Notes: generated by a model from the sequence alone, not told the origin. A stretch of 64,000 nt of DNA from Bacteroidales bacterium (GCA_024400395.1 JAKSMW010000010.1:1-64000); one strand, 5' to 3'; shown: positions 32,414-42,794, counted from the stretch's first letter. Numbers and translations: made by a program.

Positions 32414-33327
32414 CTTAAATTGTCTTGACCGGAATATTTCATGAAAGCTTCAATGATTGAATCGTAGTAAGTCTTTGTCAATGTCACGTCTTTGATGCTT
32501 GTCGTGTCAAATTCAAGGCTCAGCTCGTCTTTGTCATGTTTTATCGATGTCACGTGAACAAGATTAATCATATACGAGCGGTGACAGCGACGCAACGGCG
32601 TGTTTGCCATGTCCTCTTCAATGTTTTTTAGTTTGTTCCGAAGCAGGTAGTCGGACACTCCATCGTTACTTACATACTTGATATTCACGTAGTTATCGGC
32701 TGCCACGATGTAAAGAATGTTTTCGAGTGCCGTCGAGAAACGCATCTCGCCTCTTTCATCCTTAAATTGGATTACCCTTCCCGCAGGTTGGTTTTCGCTC
32801 TCAATGATTTTTTTCCGAAGGTCTTCATTGCTTAGAAATAAAAGTGCGATGGTATATGGAATCAGGAGCATCCAAATCGTGTTGACGGCGGCTTTTCTGA
32901 AAATGTCAAAAAGTGCCACCCACAATGTCGTATTAGGTGTGTTGGTCAGATAATTCTCCACGAAACCGACTTTATATGCGATGAAGACGTAAAAAGCGGC
33001 GAGCATGAACGACTCGAAAATGAGCCAGACGATGTATTCGGTATATCCAATCTGAACTTTCTTTACGACATAATGCATTATCAGACGGCTTAATGAGATT
33101 ACCACCATCCCGATGACAACCATCAGTGACGAATACATGAAGTAATTGGTGCTGTTGCCGTTAGGAATCCAGTTTTCCGAATTGAACGGCCTGAAGATAT
33201 TGATGAAAACGAGGGAATAAACCGTCGTGAAGAATATCATTCTTATGACATTACGACGTTCGAGAAAATACGACGGAAGGTCTTTGTTTCCGAAAAGTCT
33301 GAAGCTGTATTTATTCCTTTTTTCCAC
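32410..33327 (-). CDS. Membrane-anchored LytTR transcriptional regulator
   Basis: 305 residues. Four hydrophobic helices (about 28-45, 62-84, 95-120, 143-165) come first, then a cytoplasmic LytTR domain (about 185-300): GEMRFSTALENILYIVAADNY, VSDYLLRNKLKNIEEDMA, LRRCHRSYMINLVHV, DTTSIKDVTLTKTYYD. There is no receiver domain, so it acts as a one-component membrane sensor-regulator. Own promoter box TATTTTTG at 33363-33370 behind the tonB terminator. Translation is coupled to the TPR protein. Confidence 0.85.
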   Translation of the reverse strand: MEKRNKYSFRLFGNKDLPSYFLERRNVIRMIFFTTVYSLVFINIFRPFNSENWIPNGNSTNYFMYSSLMVVIGMVVISLSRLIMHYVVKKVQIGYTEYIVWLIFESFMLAAFYVFIAYKVGFVENYLTNTPNTTLWVALFDIFRKAAVNTIWMLLIPYTIALLFLSNEDLRKKIIESENQPAGRVIQFKDERGEMRFSTALENILYIVAADNYVNIKYVSNDGVSDYLLRNKLKNIEEDMANTPLRRCHRSYMINLVHVTSIKHDKDELSLEFDTTSIKDVTLTKTYYDSIIEAFMKYSGQDNLR

Positions 33328-33362
33328 GTAATCAACAAATTACAAGCGTTAATAAAACGTTG

Positions 33363-33370
33363 CAAAAATA
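33363..33370 (-). promoter_or_regulatory. -7 box for the LytTR-TPR operon
   Basis: TATTTTTG on the minus strand, 36 bases before the ATG at 33327. Confidence 0.5.
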
Positions 33371-33402
33371 GCAAAAAAAAGAGACATTGTGCATGTCTCT
33401 TT
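33371..33402 (-). terminator. Terminator of tonB
   Basis: Perfect 10-bp stem AAAGAGACAT / ATGTCTCTTT (33378-33387, 33393-33402) with a 5-base loop; on the minus strand it runs into a T-rich tract. Confidence 0.8.
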
Positions 33403-33424
33403 CATATTTTTTCCGCATCAAATC

Positions 33425-34111
33425 TTACTGAAGTTTGAAAACGATTGGCACCATGTATTGGACACGGACCGGTGCGCCACGCTGCTTGCCGGGTTTCCAC
33501 TTAGGCATTGACTGGACAACGCGCATAGCTTCTTCGTCGCAGCCGCCGCCGATACCACGGAGCAACTGAACTTTCGAGATTGAGCCGTCGGGTTCGACAA
33601 CGAACTGAACGAAAACCTTGCCTTGGATGTCGCTTTCACGAGCCATCATCGGGTATTTGACGTTCTTACCGATATATTCAAGGAGTTTTGCGGGACCGCC
33701 GGGGAATTCAGGCATTTCCTCCACTACCTTGAAGATTTCAGCTTCAACAATCTCTTCTTCTTCCATTGCAGGAGCCTCATAGGTGTATTCTTCGATGACT
33801 TCGTCCTGTGAGACTTCAGCGTTAAGATCGAGGTCGTCTTCAACTTCCACATCGTCTTCAACGATTTCAATCTTCGTCACCTGAGGTTTTGGAGCCTCGG
33901 TCTGAGGTTTTGGCTGTTCCTGTTTTGTGATTTCAACCATTTCTTCCTCAATGACTTCTGTTGTTCTTTCAAAAATTTCGGCCACTTGTTTGTCATAGCT
34001 CTTGTATTCAAATACACGCCAGACAATAAACAGTGAAACTACGAGTCCGACAAGGGTGAACGTCAACTTCTTGCCGTCCAGATCCGCTTTAGGTGATTTC
34101 TTTATTTCCAT
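33425..34111 (-). CDS. tonB: Energy transducer TonB
   Basis: 228 residues. A single N-terminal helix (about 17-33, LTFTLVGLVVSLFIVWRVFE), a periplasmic Pro/Glu-rich spacer (QPKPQTEAPKPQVTK, then long Glu/Asp/Val stretches with EEEEI) and a C-terminal TonB domain (about 145-228: PEFPGGPAKLLEYIGKNVKY, GKVFVQFVVEPDGSISKVQL, AMRVVQSMPKWKPGKQRGAP, VPIVFKL). It passes proton-motive force from ExbB/ExbD to outer-membrane receptors; no exbBD lies next to it here. The strongly acidic spacer is typical of Bacteroidota. Confidence 0.9.
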   Translation of the reverse strand: MEIKKSPKADLDGKKLTFTLVGLVVSLFIVWRVFEYKSYDKQVAEIFERTTEVIEEEMVEITKQEQPKPQTEAPKPQVTKIEIVEDDVEVEDDLDLNAEVSQDEVIEEYTYEAPAMEEEEIVEAEIFKVVEEMPEFPGGPAKLLEYIGKNVKYPMMARESDIQGKVFVQFVVEPDGSISKVQLLRGIGGGCDEEAMRVVQSMPKWKPGKQRGAPVRVQYMVPIVFKLQ

Positions 34112-34164
34112 ATTTTTTAATTTTTATTCTGTTATAAAAACGCTGCGAAGATAGCAAATTTTAT

Positions 34165-34578
34165 TTAATCACAAGTCAATTTTTTCAACTTTTTTTTATA
34201 AATCATTTTAAAAATGAAAACTCCTAATAAACAACCAATTACGTCTGCAAGAAAGTCATAGACATTACCGCTTCTGCGCAATATCGGTATCTTTTGCAGC
34301 AATTCCGTCGCTCCTCCGTATGCCGTTGACAGCAGAAACGACAGCCACAGCAACCTGTTCCCAAACGACTTTGCATCCCGACAATACTTCTCCCTGTATC
34401 CGAAAGGAATCGAAAACGCCAAAGACCCGAACATTATAAGGTGAACAATTTTGTCGGGGCCGAGCCATTGCCAGAATGTCTTGACCGTTGGAAAACAAGA
34501 CCCCGGCAGTGTTGTCAGTATCAGTATTATGACACCGCAAATCAAGCCGGGGTAGATATTTCTTGTAAGGCGCATCAA
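34165..34578 (-). CDS. VanZ-like family membrane protein
   Basis: 137 residues with four membrane helices. VanZ-type features: GPDKIVHLIMFGSLAFSIPF after helix 1, a charged loop, LLSTAYGGATELLQ (the YGxxxExLQ motif) and SGNVYDFLADVIGCLLGVFIF. Members have been tied to low-level teicoplanin resistance, but the general role is unknown. The start is three bases past the gcvH stop, so it is co-transcribed with gcvH, a conserved but functionally unexplained arrangement. Confidence 0.85.
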   Translation of the reverse strand: MMRLTRNIYPGLICGVIILILTTLPGSCFPTVKTFWQWLGPDKIVHLIMFGSLAFSIPFGYREKYCRDAKSFGNRLLWLSFLLSTAYGGATELLQKIPILRRSGNVYDFLADVIGCLLGVFIFKMIYKKKLKKLTCD

Positions 34579-34581
34579 GGA

Positions 34582-34959
34582 TTAGCCGATGAGAGCTTTG
34601 TAGGCTTCAGCGTCGAGCAGGCCTTCAACGTCAGCTGCGTCGTTGACTTCAATTTTAATCATCCAGCCTTCGCCGTATGGGTCTTTGTTGACCAATTCAG
34701 GAGCGTCGGCAAGTGCCTCGTTGAACTCAACGACCTTACCTGCGACCGGCAGGAAAAGTTCTGATGATGTCTTGACAGCCTCGACCGTGCCGAATGTCTC
34801 TTCAGCTTCGAGTGTTTCGTCAACTGTATCAACGTCAACGAAAACGATGTCACCTAATTCATGCTGTGCATAGTCTGTGATACCGACGTATGCTGTTTCA
34901 CCTTCCAAACGGATCCATTCGTGATCCTTTGTGTACTTTAAATTTGATGGAGTATTCAT
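34582..34959 (-). CDS. gcvH: Glycine cleavage system H protein
   Basis: 125 residues, full length. [20 protein letters not shown] and the lipoylation site [19 protein letters not shown] (K63) are diagnostic. The lipoyl arm carries the aminomethyl group between the P, T and L proteins; those genes are not in this window. It supplies one-carbon units together with GlyA (49136-50434). Own promoter box at 34992-34999. Confidence 0.95.
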   Translation of the reverse strand: MNTPSNLKYTKDHEWIRLEGETAYVGITDYAQHELGDIVFVDVDTVDETLEAEETFGTVEAVKTSSELFLPVAGKVVEFNEALADAPELVNKDPYGEGWMIKIEVNDAADVEGLLDAEAYKALIG

Positions 34960-34991
34960 ATTTTTTATAAAAATTTATTTTTTTCGTGCTG

Positions 34992-34999
34992 CAAAATTA
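34992..34999 (-). promoter_or_regulatory. -7 box for gcvH
   Basis: TAATTTTG on the minus strand, 33 bases before the ATG at 34959. Confidence 0.5.
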
Positions 35000-35039
35000 C
35001 AACTTTTATCTTATCATTTTCAAATATTTAAAAATATTT

Positions 35040-38000
35040 TTATTGCGTCAAGCTGAACCTCATGGTAACGCCCGCATAGACGTTGGTCGTCTTGTAGGAA
35101 TTGGCTATGAAAGGATCAGACATGTCGTACTTGAAGAACGCCTGCGCCGACAGTCTCTGACTGAAATTGTAATCAGCTGTCAGATAGACGTTTACCTTGT
35201 TCTGGCCTGAAGAAATCTGGCTGTAGTTCTCATCTATGCTGCGCAAGGTGGTCTTGTCTCTTCTGAAGCCGAGATCGAGTTTCAACGTGAGATCGTTCTT
35301 GACTTTCCTGGTGGAAGCGCCGTCCAATGCCGCTATCGTGAAGCCCAAGTCCTTGAATGTGTATCCGCATCCGATGACGATTTCACGTCCTTCGACTTCA
35401 GTCACCTGATTGTTGCTGTACGACAATGTGAGCGTCCTCGACTTCTTGTATTCAAACTTCGGGGCGAAGCTGTTGTTCAACGCCATCGTGACTCCGATGA
35501 GCGGGGCGTATTGCTCTGTCAAGGTGATCTGCGACATGTCGTACTGCGGAATCCTGATGTTAGTGCCTTCGAACAACGACATCGAGTTGTTAGCATCGTA
35601 ATTGACATTCGACCCCCATGTTGAGATGTTATACGTTGACTTGTATGAATGTGAGATGTTCACTGTCTTGAACACTTTCTTGATTGCGGGGATTTTCGTG
35701 AGGCCCGTGAAGTTCAGCGTCCAGTTCGGCAGCGCGAACTTTCTGAAAAGTTCAAGCGACACCTTCGAGCCGTTTTCGCCGGAATATGCGCCGAGGAAAG
35801 AATACGTCAGCACCTCCTGCGATGTCGAGCCGTATCCCAACGGGAAATATCCGTGTCCGATGCTGTCATAAACCATCGGCTTGCCCATCTCCACCCATTT
35901 CGGGTTGTTTTCGGCGAGACGCAACGCCACGTCCTGACGATTCGCCAACATATTGTCGAACAAAGCGTTTCCGTTTGAGAACGATGTCGAGGCCATCAGA
36001 TACGAGATGCTGTAGTTACCGGTGTTGGTCGGGGTGTAGAACTGGAACTGTCCGGCCATGTCAGCGCGGAAATACTCCTGGAAGTTCTCGGCGTAAGTCC
36101 TGTTACCTGTCACCTCGATCTTGATGTCGGTGTAAGGTTCGAGTTGCACCTTATAATTATATTGGTCGCTCTTCTTCTCCGAATACGGTGAGTTGAACGT
36201 TGAGTCGGTGCTGAGCCAGCCGTTGGCGATTGACCTGTTCATGATGTCGCCGTTCTGTCCTGCGATGAAGGCGAATCCCGGAGCCTGCGAGCCCGATGTC
36301 ATCCCGAAGAAATCAGGCGATTGCATGAAGCCCGGCAGCGTAGTACCTGCACTTTGCGAATAGCTGAACGTCACCTTTTTGACCATGCAGACGATATGAA
36401 GCGCGGCGTCACCGATAGCCTTCCCCGTATTCGGCCTTTCTTTCTTGACGACGGTATCGTTCTTTGGCTTCTCATCATCCTTTTTCGGCTTTGAATTTCT
36501 ATTATTGGTACGCTTCGGCGAAAGCACCTTTTTTAAATAAGGTATCTTGTTGTAGAGTTTCGACAGGTCGGCGTTTGCTGAAAGCTGGACGCTGTTGTCA
36601 TTCTGAATAGTGTTGCCGAGACGTTTCTGCAAGGCGTGTGAGTTGGCCGTCCAACGATAGTTGCCGGCGTAATTGAACGTGGAGCCGAGCCAGTCGCAGA
36701 AAGGCAGCTTGTTGACAGGGATGTTGTAACTCACCTTTAAATTCTGGACGTAATTGTCCATGGAGCCGAGTTTGGCGAGTTCTCTGTTGATGGTGTCGCG
36801 GTTCAGTCTCCACTCTTCGCTGTCCTTTTCCGGATTTCCGGCGGGTTCGTAGATGTATGCGTTAGCCGTGGCGTGATATGTGAAATTCAGGCTCTTCGAG
36901 ATGTCCCAGCGGAAGTCGTAGTTACGCGACCAATCCCAGTCTTTGGCAATCGTCGGCCTGATAATCAACAAACCCGATGACTTGTTGCGCATCTTCTGTT
37001 CCTGGAATGACCTGAACATTTCAGTATTGAAGCTGAAACTCTTAGGCATGTAATACAAGTTAAAATCCTTGATTAGAGCTAAGTGTTTTGACTGCAGCCA
37101 TTTAACTTTCGCGAAAGGCTCCCACGGTTTCGAGTTGGTGGTATATGCGTAGCCAAGTCCGCCGCGGTGTGTTGTCTGCGAGTTGTTTTCATAGTCAGGT
37201 GTGGTGTGTTCCTGGTTGGTATATGCATACGATGCGCTCAGGTTCTCGACATCCCAGAAGTGCGGTTTCTTGTTGCCGACACGGTTCTTCTTCAAGTTAT
37301 TGACATTGAAGTTGGTCTGCGATGTCACGTCACGCACCATCGCGTTGAGTGAGTCTTTGCCGTCGCTGTCGAGGCTGTTCAGAGCCGTCTTGAGTTTCAC
37401 GTCCGGGTCGAGGGCGTTGTATTCAGGCGTGAGTGTCGTCTGGTTCTTGTCGAAATGCACCGGCACTGACATCCCCGACTTCTGCGGGGCCATGAACTTA
37501 CCGAGGTCGATGTCGGCCGAGACATTGTAATATCCCGACGACTGCATCTGGTTCTGTGTGACCTTTGTCTCGAGCGATCCATATCCGGCCGACTGGTATG
37601 TCCCCGCCACCGTCACGCGTCCGAGGTCGGCGAGCTGCACCTCCGCACGTCCTGTGGCAGCGACACCGCCATTGTTGTTAAGGTCGGTCATCCTCAACTC
37701 ATTGATCCACAAGATGACGCTCTTGTCTTCGGCGACTTCGCCGTCACGTTTCGGATTCCTGATACCTATCATCATGGAACGCACTTCGCTGATGGTCGGA
37801 TTGCCCAACACTTTCACGTAGTTCTTCCCGTCCATCTCGGTGTAAAGCCTGTTTATCTTCACTTCCTTGTTGCCGTTGGCGATGGCTTCGTTTCTGTTCA
37901 CCTTCACCTTTATTACCTCATCGAAGACAATCTCGAAGTTGTTTTCTTCAGGCCATATCCCATACTCATCGGTGACTGACACGCCCCAAGGCGTTATCTT

Positions 38001-41000
38001 CAACGGCACCTCGTATTCGTAGTAGTTGTCGGTCAGGTCGGAGCCGAACCTGATGAAGGCCGAGACCTCGTAGTCTTTCACGTCTTCGCTGAAGTTCATG
38101 CTCTCTGCATGTACAAACATCTTCAGTTTCTTGTAATATCTGAAGTCGAACTCGGTGGTCTTATAGACGGCGCGCGCATCGCCGTCAACGAGGTTCTTCA
38201 CCGACATCTGAAGTGCCTGTTCGTTTTGTTTCACCGTGGTCGTCAAGCCGGTGTAAACCTCCTGCTGCACTCCTGGCGGGATGCAGTAAGGCACCGGAGT
38301 GCGGCTGCTGTTCTCCTCGATGTTCACCGCCGACATCTCGAACACGGTGTGGTTCGACTGGTCGCCAGGCTGGTATTCGCCGGGCGCCATGATGGCGTTG
38401 GTGTAAGTGCGCCATTCGCCGCGCACAAGGTCGAGGGTCGCGAAACGCAGCACGATGTCATTCTTGAACCCTTTGAGGAACATCCTCATGAATCTGATTG
38501 AGTTGAAGCCTTCGATGTTACCGATCACCTTGTCAGGCTCCCTGATCGGGATGCGGAACTGATACCATTTCACCCTCTTCGTCTCGCCGTTGACGGTGCG
38601 CACATTCACTTCCTGGATGTCGGCGATGCGGTTCTGCCCGGTCATCGTCATCTTCGCCGGGTCGAGGTCGATGACGTATTGGTAATAGTTTTCAGATTCA
38701 CTCAAAGTGTTATCCTTATTAATATCCTCCACATCAGGCAGCGTGCTGTTATTGGTGGTGTAGCTGCCGGAAGTCTGCGTCTCCGAAGGCGAGTTGCCTT
38801 CATTGCCGTTGTATTTCTTATAGCGTTCAAGGATTCCCGCATTCGCATTGTCATAATCATCACCTCTGAAATAATGATAGTCATCAGACGATGGGTCTTC
38901 ATTCAGTTTTGCAAACGCCTCCGGACTCAGCCTCTGCTGCATCTTGGCGAGGAAACCGGCATGGAACGAACGCTCGTCGGAATCAGAGAGGCCGTCGTAA
39001 CCGACATCCTGATACTGACGTGAATCAGGGTTGTTGTCGAACGACTCCACGAGAGCCTGCAACGACGGCACACGGCCCCAAATCGTGGTGTCAACGTTGA
39101 CAACCTCCGAGGTCGTCGGGAAACCGTTCTCGTACGACTTGCGTCCGTCTCTCAAAATGTCTTCAGAGACATCGCCCAAGTTGAAATACAGGCGACCTGT
39201 GTTGGTCTGATCCATGGTGTCGTAATACGGATCCATCATCCAGAACTCGATGTATTCGACATTTGTCGAGTTGAAGTCCGACGACTCGATGGCACGCATC
39301 ATACCGCCCCATCTGTCTTCCGGGTTGCTGAAAGTACCGTCTTCATTAACATTTTCTGTATCAAAGTTATACGCGCCACGTTCCTTCGGATAATAAGCGA
39401 GGTTGAGCACCGACATGTTGGTAGCCGTTCCAGACTCAATATCGCGGTTCGGATAGATTTCGGTGAGAAGCACCTGACGCACGCGGTTGTCGGAAAGTTC
39501 GTCGTTGGTGATATTCTTCGGCAGCAACGTCCCGTATCTGTCGTAGAACACCGACTGGTCGATGATATACCACGAAAGCCTGGCGCGGTTGAATCCGTTT
39601 TCAAGGCCGAGGACGTCACCTTCCGGGAACAGTCCCTGCTGGTGCTGCGGCGTGCTGGCGAGATGCCAGTAATGCCACTGGCGCAGGTCGATGGTTGATT
39701 TCGCACCTTCAAAGTCATCGATGTACGACGTGCCAACATTCTGGCCAGCGTTCTTGTTTATGCCTTGGATGAACTGTGCGAACTCGCCGTAGAGTGTTAT
39801 TCTCGACTTCGTACTTGTCTCATAAAGCGGCAATTTGTCAAGGACATCCGTAAGCCATTGTGATTCAGTCTGATAATTGACATCGAAGCCATAAATCGTA
39901 TTGGAAATCGGTTCATCGCTGTAGTTGACCTTTGTAGTGTATGACCTTTCCGAGAGGTGAAGTATCGTACCTCCGACGATGAAATTCGGGTCGAATTCAT
40001 GTTCCACACGCGCGCCCAAGTAATTCTTGCGCATCGTCGAAAGCGAGGTGTTGTTTTCCAAAGACACGTTGATTGTGGCGCCGGAGTTGAGCAGGGCTTC
40101 GTTGAGAATCGTGACACGGCCGAGGGTGTAGTCAACGGTGTAATCGACGTTCTCCACCAGCGGCATTCCGCCTGCGGTGACAGTCACCGAACCCGGCTCC
40201 ACGTTAAGAGCGTTGAGGTTGATTTCGGCACCCGACGAAGAGGTGTAAGAACCTTCCATGCGGAACTTGTTCTTTTCGGCGTACTGTTTCGCCATCACCT
40301 TCGTGGTTCTGTAAAGTGAGTCGAAGGCGTATTTCTCGGCAAGCACCGGGTCGTCGGCGAAGATCTCCCTGATTCTGCCACCGAAAGGTTCCAGGACAGT
40401 GAAGTAGATTCGTCCCGTCGCCGCGTTGATGGTACCGCCGGTTGTCGTGGCCCCGTTGATGAAGTCGAACATTCCGTCACCGCCATCGACAGGGTTGTTC
40501 TGGTTGTTCAAACGGTCCATGCCCATCAGGTTCAGGAGCGACTTGCCTTTCAAATCGTCCTTGGCATCAGCGAAATAACCTGTCGAGACGCCGTTGTTGT
40601 TTCCGAGATAAAGGATGTTCATCACGAAGTTGCTGGCGCCGATCTGATAAGCCCTCATGTTATAGACGTTCTTCATCATAAGGTCCCACATAGGCATCCT
40701 CGTGTTGATGGTCGTGGCCTTCAACAGCTTGGCGACCAACATCTTAGGTTCGGTAATGCCCTGGTCGGAAAATTCACCGACCTGAAAGACACCTTCCTGA
40801 CCGATGACAGTATATTGATATGCGACAGCGAGCGACTGATTGCTGTTGAGCGTGATATTCAATGTGATGAAACCCAGTTTCGGGTTGTAGGAATATTCCG
40901 ATGCCGACAGTTTCCTCGCCTTCTGGATCTTCTCGAAATCGAGACCCGATGTGTAACCTTTCGTGGTAAGATATGAAGTTACCGTGTTCAAATCCCTGAT

Positions 41001-42194
41001 CTGGACGGTATCCATGTTCATGACGAGGTCGTTGGCGTAATTGTCAGGGAACTCCATGTTATATGACAGATTGCTGCTGACCTTGCCGTGATTGTAAATC
41101 CACTCATTCTTATACTCACCCAAGTCGGTGAAAGCGATGATGTTACGGTTGTTGTCGTAAGTCGAGCTTGTATTTGTGACCCAGACTTCGAGTTTCGTGA
41201 TGTTGATGCTTGACGTGACTGTCGGGAGGTTTGCGAGTGCTTCTTCGTAGTGGTCGCGGAAATATTGGCTGAGGAAGAAGTGTTTGTTTTCTTCGTAATC
41301 GACGCATTCGATCTCGTATTCCTGTTTCATCGCGCCACCGTTGACGGCGATGTTCTGCGTCTCGCTCTCCTGATATGAGGCGATGGCCGTGACGGTCGTC
41401 TTGCCGAATTTCAGCTTCGTCTTGAAGCCGAAAAGCGACTGCGTGCCGGTTATCAACGAGCTGCGCAGCGGCATGCTTACGTCACCGGCTTCGATGAGCT
41501 GGATGATGTCATCCTCGTCGCCTTCGTATTTCAACGTGAACTTGTTCTCGAAACTGAATTGAGTCTCAGTGTTATAGTTCAACTTGAAGTTGATTTTCTC
41601 ACCGATCTTCGCCGCCGCGCTGATCTGCATGTGCATGTCAAAGTCGAAGTTCGTAGTGTTCTGCTGCGCCGTCGTGAGTGACGGGTCCCTACGTCTCTGT
41701 TTTTTGAATCCAAACGTAACGTCGGCGGAGCCTTGCAGCTTGATGTCGATGGTGTTGCTGCCGAAAATCTTGTCAAAGACCTTGCCGCCCACGTACATCG
41801 TCGGAATCAGCTGGTTGCCGTTGCTGCTTCCGGTCGAGGAGTCACGGCGTTCCTTCCAGTAGTCTTTGATTGCCTTGTCGCGGTAATACTCCAAATATTG
41901 TTCCTGCGTCATCGTGTAAGGGTCACGGTAGGTGAAGTCGCCGATCTTGTTCACGAAGACATACTGCCCTGTCACCGGATCGTATTCGATGCTGCGCGTG
42001 ATGTTCGGCGGATCCTGGAAATAAAGCCCCGACTGGTTTCCTTGTTCAAATGGGTTGCCGTTATCATGAGGTATCGGGTAAACCAACTCACCCGGTCTGA
42101 CAACGCTTGCGGTATCGGCCATCTGAGCCTGTGCGAGGATGCTCACACACAGCAACATGGCCGCAATATAATATTTCAACTTGTTCAAAATCAT
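35040..42194 (-). CDS. sprA: Type IX secretion system outer-membrane translocon SprA/Sov
   Basis: 2384 residues with a signal peptide (cleavage near ILAQAQ), the expected size of SprA, whose 36-strand barrel is the largest known single-chain barrel. Seen here: alternating strand patterns throughout, repeated SprA-type blocks (EINLNALNVEPGSVTVTAGG, VDYTVDYTLGRVTILNEALL, AGQNVGTSYIDDFEGAKSTI, IWINELRMTDLNNNGG-like segment), and a barrel-type C-terminus VYAGVTMRFSLTQ. It exports folded cargo with type A/B C-terminal domains. Located 15 bases after ruvA on the same strand and followed by gcvH, a neighbourhood shared by many Bacteroidota. Presence of the translocon implies PorKLMN-type motor genes elsewhere. 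No frameshift or truncation. Confidence 0.93.
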   Translation of the reverse strand: MILNKLKYYIAAMLLCVSILAQAQMADTASVVRPGELVYPIPHDNGNPFEQGNQSGLYFQDPPNITRSIEYDPVTGQYVFVNKIGDFTYRDPYTMTQEQYLEYYRDKAIKDYWKERRDSSTGSSNGNQLIPTMYVGGKVFDKIFGSNTIDIKLQGSADVTFGFKKQRRRDPSLTTAQQNTTNFDFDMHMQISAAAKIGEKINFKLNYNTETQFSFENKFTLKYEGDEDDIIQLIEAGDVSMPLRSSLITGTQSLFGFKTKLKFGKTTVTAIASYQESETQNIAVNGGAMKQEYEIECVDYEENKHFFLSQYFRDHYEEALANLPTVTSSINITKLEVWVTNTSSTYDNNRNIIAFTDLGEYKNEWIYNHGKVSSNLSYNMEFPDNYANDLVMNMDTVQIRDLNTVTSYLTTKGYTSGLDFEKIQKARKLSASEYSYNPKLGFITLNITLNSNQSLAVAYQYTVIGQEGVFQVGEFSDQGITEPKMLVAKLLKATTINTRMPMWDLMMKNVYNMRAYQIGASNFVMNILYLGNNNGVSTGYFADAKDDLKGKSLLNLMGMDRLNNQNNPVDGGDGMFDFINGATTTGGTINAATGRIYFTVLEPFGGRIREIFADDPVLAEKYAFDSLYRTTKVMAKQYAEKNKFRMEGSYTSSSGAEINLNALNVEPGSVTVTAGGMPLVENVDYTVDYTLGRVTILNEALLNSGATINVSLENNTSLSTMRKNYLGARVEHEFDPNFIVGGTILHLSERSYTTKVNYSDEPISNTIYGFDVNYQTESQWLTDVLDKLPLYETSTKSRITLYGEFAQFIQGINKNAGQNVGTSYIDDFEGAKSTIDLRQWHYWHLASTPQHQQGLFPEGDVLGLENGFNRARLSWYIIDQSVFYDRYGTLLPKNITNDELSDNRVRQVLLTEIYPNRDIESGTATNMSVLNLAYYPKERGAYNFDTENVNEDGTFSNPEDRWGGMMRAIESSDFNSTNVEYIEFWMMDPYYDTMDQTNTGRLYFNLGDVSEDILRDGRKSYENGFPTTSEVVNVDTTIWGRVPSLQALVESFDNNPDSRQYQDVGYDGLSDSDERSFHAGFLAKMQQRLSPEAFAKLNEDPSSDDYHYFRGDDYDNANAGILERYKKYNGNEGNSPSETQTSGSYTTNNSTLPDVEDINKDNTLSESENYYQYVIDLDPAKMTMTGQNRIADIQEVNVRTVNGETKRVKWYQFRIPIREPDKVIGNIEGFNSIRFMRMFLKGFKNDIVLRFATLDLVRGEWRTYTNAIMAPGEYQPGDQSNHTVFEMSAVNIEENSSRTPVPYCIPPGVQQEVYTGLTTTVKQNEQALQMSVKNLVDGDARAVYKTTEFDFRYYKKLKMFVHAESMNFSEDVKDYEVSAFIRFGSDLTDNYYEYEVPLKITPWGVSVTDEYGIWPEENNFEIVFDEVIKVKVNRNEAIANGNKEVKINRLYTEMDGKNYVKVLGNPTISEVRSMMIGIRNPKRDGEVAEDKSVILWINELRMTDLNNNGGVAATGRAEVQLADLGRVTVAGTYQSAGYGSLETKVTQNQMQSSGYYNVSADIDLGKFMAPQKSGMSVPVHFDKNQTTLTPEYNALDPDVKLKTALNSLDSDGKDSLNAMVRDVTSQTNFNVNNLKKNRVGNKKPHFWDVENLSASYAYTNQEHTTPDYENNSQTTHRGGLGYAYTTNSKPWEPFAKVKWLQSKHLALIKDFNLYYMPKSFSFNTEMFRSFQEQKMRNKSSGLLIIRPTIAKDWDWSRNYDFRWDISKSLNFTYHATANAYIYEPAGNPEKDSEEWRLNRDTINRELAKLGSMDNYVQNLKVSYNIPVNKLPFCDWLGSTFNYAGNYRWTANSHALQKRLGNTIQNDNSVQLSANADLSKLYNKIPYLKKVLSPKRTNNRNSKPKKDDEKPKNDTVVKKERPNTGKAIGDAALHIVCMVKKVTFSYSQSAGTTLPGFMQSPDFFGMTSGSQAPGFAFIAGQNGDIMNRSIANGWLSTDSTFNSPYSEKKSDQYNYKVQLEPYTDIKIEVTGNRTYAENFQEYFRADMAGQFQFYTPTNTGNYSISYLMASTSFSNGNALFDNMLANRQDVALRLAENNPKWVEMGKPMVYDSIGHGYFPLGYGSTSQEVLTYSFLGAYSGENGSKVSLELFRKFALPNWTLNFTGLTKIPAIKKVFKTVNISHSYKSTYNISTWGSNVNYDANNSMSLFEGTNIRIPQYDMSQITLTEQYAPLIGVTMALNNSFAPKFEYKKSRTLTLSYSNNQVTEVEGREIVIGCGYTFKDLGFTIAALDGASTRKVKNDLTLKLDLGFRRDKTTLRSIDENYSQISSGQNKVNVYLTADYNFSQRLSAQAFFKYDMSDPFIANSYKTTNVYAGVTMRFSLTQ

Positions 42195-42209
42195 AGTCTT
42201 AATTAAAAA

Positions 42210-42794
42210 TCACAACAATCTCAACGCTTCTTTTATAAGATCCTCCACAGAAGGACTCGCCATCTGTTTGAGGAGCTTGTCCAATGTTTTTTCGATATTC
42301 AATTTACTGAAACCTAAAACCATTAATGCAGATAACGCTTCCTCTTTCAATGTATTGTATCCGGCCGATGAATTTTCGGCGGCTGCCACATCCATCTTCC
42401 CGACCTTGTCGTGAAGGTCAACGACGATGCGCTGGGCTGTCTTCGCACCTATGCCTTTCACCGACTGAATCATCTTGATGTTGTTCGTGGCGATGGCGTC
42501 AACGGCCTCCTTCACCGTCATCGACGACAGTATCAGGCGCGCCGTGTTGCACCCGACTCCCGACACGGTGATGAGCTGAAGAAATAACGAACGCTCCTGT
42601 TCGGTGTAAAAACCATACATCACATGTGCGTCCTCACGTATCGCAAGATGCACAAAAAGTTTCACCTTCTCCTTCTCGCCAATGGCCGTAAAGGTATTCA
42701 ATGTTATATTGATTAAGTATCCAATCCCTTGATTATCAATTACAACAAAGGCAGGATTCTTCTCAACGACAGTCCCGGATATATAACTATACAT
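42210..42794 (-). CDS. ruvA: Holliday junction branch migration protein RuvA
   Basis: 194 residues, typical length. Domain I barrel (MYSYISGTVVEKNPAFVVIDNQGIGY split by turns, YTEQERSLFLQLITVSGVGCNTARLIL), the two helix-hairpin-helix motifs (SGVGCNTARLIL and VKGIGAKTAQRIVVDL) that bind DNA backbone, and a C-terminal RuvB-contacting three-helix domain (EEALSALMVLGF). RuvA tetramers hold the four-way junction while RuvB drives migration. First gene of the ruvA-sprA transcript, promoter box at 42825-42832. Confidence 0.95.
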   Translation of the reverse strand: MYSYISGTVVEKNPAFVVIDNQGIGYLINITLNTFTAIGEKEKVKLFVHLAIREDAHVMYGFYTEQERSLFLQLITVSGVGCNTARLILSSMTVKEAVDAIATNNIKMIQSVKGIGAKTAQRIVVDLHDKVGKMDVAAAENSSAGYNTLKEEALSALMVLGFSKLNIEKTLDKLLKQMASPSVEDLIKEALRLL

